Origin: Burkholderia diffusa
GTDB lineage: Bacteria; Pseudomonadota; Gammaproteobacteria; Burkholderiales; Burkholderiaceae
Direction of reading: 5' to 3'
Length of the DNA stretch: 64,000 bases
Assembly (NCBI RefSeq): GCF_902499115.1
Contig: NZ_CABVPN010000035.1
Location: forward strand, 18,143 to 82,142
Shown here: positions 25,297 through 32,657 of the stretch, piece by piece
How positions within the stretch are numbered: position 1 is the first letter of the stretch
Layout of the letters: each line of letters starts with the position of its first letter
Translations under genes and position numbers: made by a program
Notes under the pieces: generated by a model
The model's database searches: none
Told to the model about the DNA's origin: nothing
The model's input: the letters and a program-made list of their open reading frames with translations, nothing else

Positions 25297-25611
25297 ATGG
25301 CGATTATCCCGGACAAGCAGGACAGCACCGTCCTGGAACGCAAGCAGCAGAAGCTCAAGCCGCCTTCGATGTACAAGGTGGTGCTGCTGAACGACGACTT
25401 CACGCCGATGGAGTTCGTCGTGATGGTCGTACAGGAGTATTTCAAGAAGGATCGCGAGACGGCCACGCAGATCATGCTGAAGGTCCATCGTGAAGGGCGA
25501 GGGGTATGTGGGGTCTATACGCGGGACATCGCGTCGACCAAGGTTGAGCAAGTCGTTACCCATGCGCGGCAGGCCGGGCATCCGCTGCAGTGCGTGATGG
25601 AGGAAGCATGA
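25297..25611 (+). CDS. clpS: ATP-dependent Clp protease adaptor ClpS
   Basis: The 104-residue adaptor has the ClpS core: LLNDDFTPMEFVV, which binds N-degron side chains, then HREGRGVCGVYTRDIA and the end ASTKVEQVVTHARQAGHPLQC. ClpS delivers N-end-rule substrates to ClpAP. The extended N-terminus (about 25 residues) is the part that enters ClpA. Its stop overlaps the clpA start by ATGA, so the pair is translationally coupled. Confidence 0.96.
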   Translation: MAIIPDKQDSTVLERKQQKLKPPSMYKVVLLNDDFTPMEFVVMVVQEYFKKDRETATQIMLKVHREGRGVCGVYTRDIASTKVEQVVTHARQAGHPLQCVMEEA

Positions 25612-27908
25612 TTGCCCAGGAATTGGAAGTCAGCCTGCACATGGCGTTCATGGAAGCACGCCAGGCGCGCCATGAGTTCATTACGGTCGAGCATCTGTTG
25701 CTGGCCCTGCTGGATAATCCGACGGCAGCCGAGGTGTTGCGCGCGTGTGCGGCCAACATCGAGGACTTGCGTCAGAACCTGCGCAATTTCATCCACGACA
25801 ACACACCTACCGTCCCGGGCACCGACGATGTCGATACCCAGCCGACGCTCGGTTTCCAGCGCGTGATCCAGCGCGCGATCATGCACGTCCAGTCGACGTC
25901 GAATGGCAAGAAGGAAGTCACCGGCGCGAACGTGCTGGTCGCGATCTTCGGCGAGAAGGACTCGCACGCCGTCTATTACCTGCAGCAGCAGGGCGTCACG
26001 CGCCTGGACGTCGTGAACTTCATTTCGCACGGCATCGCGAAGACGAACGGCGGCGAAGCCGCGAAGTCGACCGACGCGAACGCGGAAAGCGAAGACGCGA
26101 ACGCGCAGAAGGAAACCCCGCTCGCGCAGTTCACGCAGAACCTGAACCAGATGGCGAAGGACGGCCGCATCGATCCGCTGATCGGCCGCGAGCCGGAGGT
26201 CGAGCGCGTCGTGCAGGTGCTGTGCCGTCGCCGCAAGAACAATCCGCTGCTCGTCGGCGAAGCCGGCGTCGGCAAGACCGCGATCGCCGAAGGGCTCGCC
26301 TATCGCATCACGCGCGGTGAAGTGCCGGACATCCTCGCGAACGCGCAGGTGTATTCGCTCGACATGGGCGCGCTGCTCGCGGGCACCAAGTATCGCGGCG
26401 ACTTCGAGCAGCGTCTGAAGACGGTGCTGAAGGAGCTGAAGGAACGGCCGCACGCGATCCTGTTCATCGACGAAATTCACACGCTGATCGGCGCGGGCGC
26501 CGCTTCGGGCGGCACGCTCGACGCATCGAACCTGCTGAAGCCGGCGCTGTCGTCGGGCACGCTCAAGTGCATCGGCGCGACCACGTTCACCGAATATCGC
26601 GGCATCTTCGAAAAGGACGCGGCGCTGTCGCGGCGCTTCCAGAAGGTCGACGTGACGGAGCCGACCGTCGAGCAGACGGTCGCGATCCTGCGCGGGCTGA
26701 AGTCGCGGTTCGAGGAGCATCACGGCGTCAAGTATTCGTCGGGTGCACTGTCGGCCGCGGCCGAGCTGTCGGCACGCTTCATCACCGACCGTCACCTGCC
26801 GGACAAGGCGATCGACGTGATCGACGAAGCGGGCGCCGCGCAGCGCATCCTGCCGAAGTCGAAGCAAAAGAAGACGATCGGCAAGAGCGAGATCGAGGAA
26901 ATCATCTCGAAGATCGCGCGCGTGCCGGCGCAGAGCGTGTCGCAGGACGATCGCAGCAAGCTGCAGACGCTCGATCGCGACCTGAAGAGCGTCGTGTTCG
27001 GCCAGGATCCGGCGATCGACGCGCTCGCTGCGTCGATCAAGATGGCGCGAGCCGGTCTCGGCAAGATGGACAAGCCGATCGGCGCGTTCCTGTTCTCCGG
27101 CCCGACGGGCGTCGGCAAGACCGAAGTGGCGCGCCAGCTTGCGTTCACGCTCGGCATCGAGCTGATCCGCTTCGACATGTCGGAATACATGGAGCGTCAC
27201 GCGGTGAGCCGCCTGATCGGCGCGCCGCCGGGCTACGTCGGGTTCGACCAGGGTGGCCTGTTGACCGAAGCCGTCACGAAGAAGCCGCACTGCGTGCTGC
27301 TGCTCGACGAGATCGAGAAGGCGCATCCGGACATCTTCAACGTGCTGCTGCAGGTGATGGACCACGGCACGCTGACGGACAACAACGGCCGCAAGGCGGA
27401 TTTCCGCAACGTCATCATCATCATGACGACGAACGCGGGCGCCGAGTCGATGCAGAAGGCGACGATCGGCTTCACGACGCGCCGTGAAACGGGCGACGAG
27501 ATGACCGACATCAAGCGCCTGTTCACGCCGGAGTTCCGCAACCGCCTGGATGCGATCATCAGCTTCCGCTCGCTCGATGAGGAAATCATCATGCGCGTGG
27601 TCGACAAGTTCCTGATCCAGCTCGAAGAGCAGCTGCACGAGAAGAAGGTCGACGCGCTCTTCACCGACGCGTTGCGCAAGCATCTCGCGAAGCACGGCTT
27701 CGACCCGCTGATGGGCGCGCGGCCGATGCAGCGGCTGATCCAGGACACGATCCGTCGCGCGCTGGCCGATGAACTGCTGTTCGGCAAGCTCGTCAATGGC
27801 GGTCACGTGACGGTCGACGTCGACGAAAACGACAAGGTGCAGCTGTCGTTCGACAAGCTGGCGAATCCGCCGCACAAGCCGAACGAAGAGACGGTCGAAG
27901 TCGAGTAA
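25608..27908 (+). CDS. clpA: ATP-dependent Clp protease ATP-binding subunit ClpA
   Basis: The 766-residue AAA+ unfoldase has an N-domain with two repeats (EVSLHMAFMEARQARHEFIT), D1 with Walker A GEAGVGKT and B ILFIDEIHT, and D2 with GPTGVGKT and LLLDEIEKAHPD. The ClpP-docking loop is present as ATIGFTTRR. It lacks the ClpB middle coiled coil, which separates it from ClpB. The ATG at 25608 overlaps the clpS stop; the frame six codons earlier has no ribosome site. Confidence 0.97.
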   Translation: MIAQELEVSLHMAFMEARQARHEFITVEHLLLALLDNPTAAEVLRACAANIEDLRQNLRNFIHDNTPTVPGTDDVDTQPTLGFQRVIQRAIMHVQSTSNGKKEVTGANVLVAIFGEKDSHAVYYLQQQGVTRLDVVNFISHGIAKTNGGEAAKSTDANAESEDANAQKETPLAQFTQNLNQMAKDGRIDPLIGREPEVERVVQVLCRRRKNNPLLVGEAGVGKTAIAEGLAYRITRGEVPDILANAQVYSLDMGALLAGTKYRGDFEQRLKTVLKELKERPHAILFIDEIHTLIGAGAASGGTLDASNLLKPALSSGTLKCIGATTFTEYRGIFEKDAALSRRFQKVDVTEPTVEQTVAILRGLKSRFEEHHGVKYSSGALSAAAELSARFITDRHLPDKAIDVIDEAGAAQRILPKSKQKKTIGKSEIEEIISKIARVPAQSVSQDDRSKLQTLDRDLKSVVFGQDPAIDALAASIKMARAGLGKMDKPIGAFLFSGPTGVGKTEVARQLAFTLGIELIRFDMSEYMERHAVSRLIGAPPGYVGFDQGGLLTEAVTKKPHCVLLLDEIEKAHPDIFNVLLQVMDHGTLTDNNGRKADFRNVIIIMTTNAGAESMQKATIGFTTRRETGDEMTDIKRLFTPEFRNRLDAIISFRSLDEEIIMRVVDKFLIQLEEQLHEKKVDALFTDALRKHLAKHGFDPLMGARPMQRLIQDTIRRALADELLFGKLVNGGHVTVDVDENDKVQLSFDKLANPPHKPNEETVEVE

Positions 27909-27930
27909 GCGATAATTCGTTGTTCATGCG

Positions 27931-27964
27931 AACGGCGCGGGAAGTTTTCCGCGCCGTTTCGTTT
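27931..27964 (+). terminator. Intrinsic terminator after clpA
   Basis: AACGGCGCGG and CCGCGCCGTT form a 10-bp stem, followed by TCGTTTT. Confidence 0.82.
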
Positions 27965-28011
27965 TATCTGGCGCCGGTGGCGCGATGGTGGTGCAGGGGA
28001 GTGGTAACGCG

Positions 28012-29391
28012 GTGACACAACAACAACGGTCGTTCGACAACATCGTCGCGCGCGAACAAGGGTTGCGCCATGCGCTGACGTCGGGGCAGATGGCGATGAT
28101 CGCGATCGGCGGCGCGATCGGCACGGGGCTGTTCCTCGGCAGTGGGTTCGCGATCGGGCTCGCGGGCCCGAGCGTGCTGGTTTCGTACGCGATCGGCGCG
28201 CTGATCGCGCTGCTGCTGATGGGCGCGCTCGCGGAAATGACGGTCGCGCATCCGACGGCCGGCTCGTTCGGCGCGTACGCCGAGCACTACGTCGGCCCGC
28301 TCGCGGGCTTTCTCGTGCGCTATGCGTACTGGTTCGCGGTCGTGTTCGCGATCGGCACCGAAATCAGCGCGATCGCCGTCTTCATGAAGTACTGGTTCCC
28401 GGCCGTGCCCGGCTGGTACTGGGTGATCGGCTTCTCCGCGCTGCTGATCGCGGTGAATCTCGCGAGCGTCACGCTGTACGGCTCGGTCGAATATGCGTTC
28501 TCGCTGCTGAAGATCGCGGCGATCGTCGTGTTCATCGTGCTCGGGGCTTATTTCGTGTGGTCGGCGCCGACCGCATCGGGCATTGGCTTCGCGAACTACA
28601 CCGCGCACGGCGGCTTCATGCCGAAGGGGCCGTGGGGCACCTGGGTCGCGGTGATCGTCGCGATCTTCAGCTACATGAGCATCGAGGCGGTCGCGATCGC
28701 GGCCGGCGAGGCGCGCGATCCGCAGCACGCGGTCACGCGCGCGTTCCGCTCGACGGTGTACCGCCTCGTGCTGTTCTACCTGCTCACGCTCGCGCTGATG
28801 CTCGCGATCGTGCCGTGGACGCAGGCCGGCACCGACGAGAGCCCGTTCGTGAAGGTGATGGCCGCAACGCACGTGCCGTATGCGGCCGGCGTAATCAACT
28901 TCGTGCTGCTGATCGCGGCGCTGTCGGCGATGAACAGCCAGCTCTACGTGACGACGCGGATGATGTTCAGCCTGTCGCGCGCGCGGCTCGCGCCGGCCGT
29001 GTTCGGCCGGCTCGGCAACAACGGCGTGCCGCGTGCGGCGCTGTGGATCTCGACCAGCGGCGTCGCGGTCGCGGCCGTGCTGGTCGCGCTGTCGCCGGAT
29101 ACCGCGTTCACCGTGATGATGGCGATCGCGATGTTCGGCGCGCTGTTCACGTGGCTGATGATCTTCGTCACGCACCTGCGTTTTCGCGCGCAATATCGCG
29201 GCCCGACGCTCCCGTTCCGGATGTGGGGGCACCCGTTCGGCAGCCTGCTCGGCGCCGGGCTCGTCGGCGCGATCCTGCTGACGACCGCGTTCACGCGCGA
29301 ATTCCGGATGACGATGGTGGTCGGCGTCGTGTTCGTCGTGCTGCTGACGCTCGCGTATGCGCTGCACTACCGGCACGAACACGCACGCTGA
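28012..29391 (+). CDS. Amino acid permease (AAT family, APC superfamily)
   Basis: The protein has about twelve hydrophobic helices and the AAT signature: GLRHALTSGQMAMIAIGGAI, GTGLFLGSG, then EMTVAHPTAGSFGAYAE and FSYMSIEAVAIAAGEA. AAT-family members are proton symporters for amino acids such as GABA, proline or aromatic amino acids. The exact substrate is not readable. I chose the GTG at 28012 with AGGGGAG upstream; an in-frame ATG at 27985 has a poorer site. It stands alone after the clpA terminator. Confidence 0.88.
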   Translation: MTQQQRSFDNIVAREQGLRHALTSGQMAMIAIGGAIGTGLFLGSGFAIGLAGPSVLVSYAIGALIALLLMGALAEMTVAHPTAGSFGAYAEHYVGPLAGFLVRYAYWFAVVFAIGTEISAIAVFMKYWFPAVPGWYWVIGFSALLIAVNLASVTLYGSVEYAFSLLKIAAIVVFIVLGAYFVWSAPTASGIGFANYTAHGGFMPKGPWGTWVAVIVAIFSYMSIEAVAIAAGEARDPQHAVTRAFRSTVYRLVLFYLLTLALMLAIVPWTQAGTDESPFVKVMAATHVPYAAGVINFVLLIAALSAMNSQLYVTTRMMFSLSRARLAPAVFGRLGNNGVPRAALWISTSGVAVAAVLVALSPDTAFTVMMAIAMFGALFTWLMIFVTHLRFRAQYRGPTLPFRMWGHPFGSLLGAGLVGAILLTTAFTREFRMTMVVGVVFVVLLTLAYALHYRHEHAR

Positions 29392-29548
29392 CGGTGCCCG
29401 CGCGGCCGCCTACGGCCCCGCTCGCCGGCCATACCGTTCGTCGCGTTCGCTAAGGTTTCGTTAAGCCGTCGGAGACTAGCATTCGATCCTGTCTGCAACG
29501 CGGGCCGGCACGCGCCGGCTCGCCGCTTTCCTGCAAAAAGGGGTTCGA

Positions 29549-30319
29549 ATGAACAAACTTCCTGAAATCACGCTCGCGTTCTGGATCATGAAGATCTGCG
29601 CGACGACGCTTGGCGAGACCGGCGGCGACTTGCTGTCGATGACGCTGAACGTCGGCTATGCGGTGAGCTCGATCCTGCTGTTCGGTTTCTTTCTCGTGAC
29701 GCTGGGCGCACAGCTCAGAACGACGCAGTATCGCCCGGCGATCTACTGGGCCGTAATCGTCGCGACGAGCACCGCCGGCACGACGATGTCCGATTTCATG
29801 GACCGGACACTCGGCCTCGGCTATGCGGCCGGCTCGTCGATTCTCGTCGCGATCCTGCTGGCAATCTTCGCGGTGTGGCGCCTGAGCGGCGAATCGCTGT
29901 CGGTCGATCTGATCCGCACGCGCAAGGTCGAACTGCTGTACTGGATCGCGATCCTGTTCTCGAACACGCTCGGCACGGCGCTCGGCGATTTTCTCGCGGA
30001 CAGTTCGGGCCTCGGCTTCGGCGGCGGCGCGCTGCTGATCGGCGGGCTGCTCACACTGATCGTTCTGGCCCACTATTTCACGCGCATTTCAGGCGTGCTG
30101 CTGTTCTGGGCCGCATTCGTGCTCACGCGGCCGTTCGGGGCGACGGTCGGCGACCTGTTGACGAAACCGGTTGCCAAGGGCGGACTCGCGCTCGGCACGG
30201 TCGGATCGTCGGCGGTGCTGCTCGGCGTGCTCGTCGCGATGGTGATCTATGCAAGCATCGCGCAGGCGCGGCGACGCGAGCTTGTGCCCGCGCGGATCGC
30301 GCAGACGGCCGATCGGTGA
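29549..30319 (+). CDS. COG4705 / DUF347-repeat membrane protein
   Basis: The 256-residue membrane protein has about eight hydrophobic segments and a four-fold internal repeat. The repeat cores are LGETGGDLL (about residue 21), AGTTMSDFM (about 76), LGTALGDFL (about 142) and FGATVGDLL (about 202), each a Gly/Thr stretch followed by an acidic residue. Repeats 1-2 and 3-4 give two similar halves. The family has no settled function; buried acidic residues in repeated helices suggest cation transport, by inference only. A weak AAAGG site precedes the ATG. A terminator shared with dut follows. Confidence 0.82.
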   Translation: MNKLPEITLAFWIMKICATTLGETGGDLLSMTLNVGYAVSSILLFGFFLVTLGAQLRTTQYRPAIYWAVIVATSTAGTTMSDFMDRTLGLGYAAGSSILVAILLAIFAVWRLSGESLSVDLIRTRKVELLYWIAILFSNTLGTALGDFLADSSGLGFGGGALLIGGLLTLIVLAHYFTRISGVLLFWAAFVLTRPFGATVGDLLTKPVAKGGLALGTVGSSAVLLGVLVAMVIYASIAQARRRELVPARIAQTADR

Positions 30320-30330
30320 GCGGTAACGGA

Positions 30331-30362
30331 AAAAGGAAAGGGGCCGCGAGGCCCCTTTTTTG
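30331..30362. terminator. Bidirectional terminator between DUF347 gene and dut
   Basis: AAAGGGGCC, a GCGA loop and GGCCCCTTT make a 9-bp stem, with T's to the right and A's to the left. It serves the two convergent genes. Confidence 0.9.
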
Positions 30363-30373
30363 CATGGTGTCGT

Positions 30374-30820
30374 TCAGTGTCGGCCGGTGCTGCCGAAGCC
30401 GCCTTCGCCGCGATCGCTTTGCGCGAAGTCGTCGACGATGTTGAACTGCGCCTGCACGACCGGCACGATCACGAGCTGCGCGAGCCGCTCGAACGGCTTC
30501 AGCACGAATTCGGTCTGGCCGCGATTCCACGTCGAGACCATCAACTGGCCCTGGTAGTCGGAATCGATCAGGCCGACGAGGTTGCCGAGCACGATACCGT
30601 GCTTGTGGCCGAGGCCCGAGCGCGGCAGGATCAGCGCCGCGTAGCCGGGATCCGCGAGGTGGATCGCGAGGCCTGTCGGCACGAGCGTCGTTTCGCCCGG
30701 CTGCAGCGTGACGGGTGCGTCGAGACACGCGCGCAGGTCGAGGCCCGCGCTGCCGGTGGTGGCGTAGGCGGGCAGGTAATCGCGCATGCGCGCGTCGAGA
30801 ATCTTCAGATCGAGTTTCAT
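30374..30820 (-). CDS. dut: Deoxyuridine 5'-triphosphate nucleotidohydrolase
   Basis: The 148-residue trimeric dUTPase has all five motifs: AGLDLRA, PRSGLGHKHG, GLIDSDYQG, ERLAQLVIVP and the C-terminal GEGGFGSTGRH arm. It hydrolyses dUTP to dUMP and pyrophosphate and keeps uracil out of DNA. It follows coaBC on the minus strand with a 55-bp gap, the usual dfp-dut order in proteobacteria. Confidence 0.97.
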   Translation of the reverse strand: MKLDLKILDARMRDYLPAYATTGSAGLDLRACLDAPVTLQPGETTLVPTGLAIHLADPGYAALILPRSGLGHKHGIVLGNLVGLIDSDYQGQLMVSTWNRGQTEFVLKPFERLAQLVIVPVVQAQFNIVDDFAQSDRGEGGFGSTGRH

Positions 30821-30875
30821 GCGGTCGTCGAATCGGTCGGGAAGGGCGCGGCGGTGCGGGCCGCTGCGCGGGTGA

Positions 30876-32087
30876 TCAGATCAGGCGGTTGTCCGGCAGG
30901 CGCTTCGCGATTTCCGCGACGAGCACGTGCGCGAGTTCGTCCTTCGGTGCGCGCGGCAGGCGCGTGAGGCCGGCCGCCTCGAACAGCACGACTTCGTTGT
31001 CGTCGCGGCCGAACGTCAGCGGGCCGAGATTGCCGACCAGGAGCGGCACGTTCTTGCGCTTGCGCTTCTCGTCGCCGTGCACGTCGAGGTCGCCGCTTTC
31101 GGCCGCGAACCCGACGCAATACGGCGGATCGGGCAGCGCCGCGACCGACGCGAGGATGTCCGGGTTCTCGACGAACGCGAGCGCCGGCATCTTGCGGTCG
31201 GCCGTCTTCTTCATCTTGTGCTCGGCCGGATGATCGACGCGCCAGTCGGCGACCGCGGCCACCGCGATGAAGATGTCGGCGTCGGACACCGCTTGCATCA
31301 CTGCGTCGTACATCTGCTGTGCCGTCTGCACGTCCTGGCGGGTCACGCCCCACGGCGTGTCGAGCGCGACCGGCCCCGCGACGAGATGGACATCGGCGCC
31401 GGCCTGCTGCGCGGCGCGCGCGAGCGCGAAGCCCATCTTGCCGCTCGAGCGGTTCGTGAGGCCGCGCACCGGATCGAGCGGCTCGAACGTCGGGCCGGCC
31501 GTGATCAGCACGCGCCGGTGCGCGAGCACCTTCGGCGCGAAGTGCGCGACGATCGCTTCGTAAATCGCCTCGGGTTCGAGCATGCGGCCGTCGCCGACTT
31601 CGCCGCAGGCCTGAGCGCCCGAATCGGGGCCGAGCACCGACACGCCGTCGGCGCGCAGCTGCGCGACGTTGCGCTGCGTGGCCGGGTTCTGCCACATCTG
31701 GCGGTTCATCGCGGGCACGACGAGCAGCGGGCAGTCGCGCGCGACGCACAGCGTCGACAGCAGGTCGTCCGCGAACCCGTGCGCGAGCTTCGCGAGGAAG
31801 TCCGTCGACGCGGGCGCGATCACGATCGCGTCGGCTTCGCGCGACAGGTCGATGTGCGCCATGTTGTTGTCGATGCGTGCGTCCCACTGGCTCGTGTAGA
31901 CGGGCCGGCCGGACAGCGCCTGCATCGTGACGGGCGTGATGAACTGCGTCGCGGCTTCGGTCATCGCGACCTGCACGGTCGCGCCTGCCTTCGTCAGCAG
32001 CCGGGTGAGTTCGGCGATCTTGTAGCAGGCGATGCCGCCCGTCAGGCCGAGAACGAGGTGTTTTCCTGCGAGTTCTGCGTGTGCCAA
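30876..32087 (-). CDS. coaBC: Bifunctional phosphopantothenoylcysteine decarboxylase/synthetase
   Basis: The 403-residue protein has the CoaC flavoprotein half (LGLTGGIACYKIAELTR, the active-site His in NMAHIDLSREAD, and PAMNRQMWQNPA) and the CoaB half (ITAGPTFEPLDPVRGLTNRS, KMGFALA, KMKK). Together they form 4'-phosphopantetheine in CoA synthesis. I chose a TTG start at 32087, because GGAGG lies six bases upstream and the family start (AELAGKHLVLGLTGG) follows. The ATG 18 codons earlier has no ribosome site. Confidence 0.94.
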   Translation of the reverse strand: MAHAELAGKHLVLGLTGGIACYKIAELTRLLTKAGATVQVAMTEAATQFITPVTMQALSGRPVYTSQWDARIDNNMAHIDLSREADAIVIAPASTDFLAKLAHGFADDLLSTLCVARDCPLLVVPAMNRQMWQNPATQRNVAQLRADGVSVLGPDSGAQACGEVGDGRMLEPEAIYEAIVAHFAPKVLAHRRVLITAGPTFEPLDPVRGLTNRSSGKMGFALARAAQQAGADVHLVAGPVALDTPWGVTRQDVQTAQQMYDAVMQAVSDADIFIAVAAVADWRVDHPAEHKMKKTADRKMPALAFVENPDILASVAALPDPPYCVGFAAESGDLDVHGDEKRKRKNVPLLVGNLGPLTFGRDDNEVVLFEAAGLTRLPRAPKDELAHVLVAEIAKRLPDNRLI

Positions 32088-32154
32088 CTCAGGCCTCCAA
32101 GGGTCAAACGGAACGGCCGGCGCGAAGCCGGCCGTCGACACCGAGTATGCGCGC

Positions 32155-32655
32155 TCAGCGCGAGCCGCGCACGCGACGCAGTTCGTCGTAGATCAGCAGC
32201 ACCGCACCGATCGTGATCGCGGAATCGGCGAGGTTGAACGCCGGGAAGTGCCAGGCGCCGACGTGGAAATCGAGAAAGTCGATCACGTGGCCGTAGATCA
32301 GCCGGTCGATCACGTTGCCGAGCGCGCCGCCGAGGATCAGCGCGAGCGACAGGCTGAACAGCCGCTGCTGGCCGTGACGGCGCAGCAGGAAGCAGATCAC
32401 GAGCGTGGCGCCGATGCCGAGCGCGGTGAACGCCCAGCGCTGCCAGCCGCTCGCGGTCGACAGGAAGCCGAACGCGGCGCCGCGGTTGTACACCAGCACG
32501 AGGTTGAAGAACGACGTCAGCGCATGCTGCGCGCCGTATGCGAACGTTTTCAGGATCGCGATCTTCGACAGCTGATCGAACAGGATCACGATCAGCGAAA
32601 TGCCGAGCCAGGGCGCGAGCGCGCCGCTGGCCGGTTTCGACACAGTCTTCGCCAT
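32155..32655 (-). CDS. lspA: Lipoprotein signal peptidase (signal peptidase II)
   Basis: The 166-residue inner-membrane aspartic protease has four helices and both catalytic Asp regions: GNVIDRLIYGHVIDF and FNLADSAITIG, plus VYNRGAAFG. It cleaves prolipoproteins before the lipid-modified cysteine. I use the ATG at 32655; a TTG two codons earlier overlaps the ileS stop and has a better-spaced GGAG. Cotranscribed with ileS, as in many bacteria. Confidence 0.95.
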   Translation of the reverse strand: MAKTVSKPASGALAPWLGISLIVILFDQLSKIAILKTFAYGAQHALTSFFNLVLVYNRGAAFGFLSTASGWQRWAFTALGIGATLVICFLLRRHGQQRLFSLSLALILGGALGNVIDRLIYGHVIDFLDFHVGAWHFPAFNLADSAITIGAVLLIYDELRRVRGSR

Positions 32656-32657
32656 AT

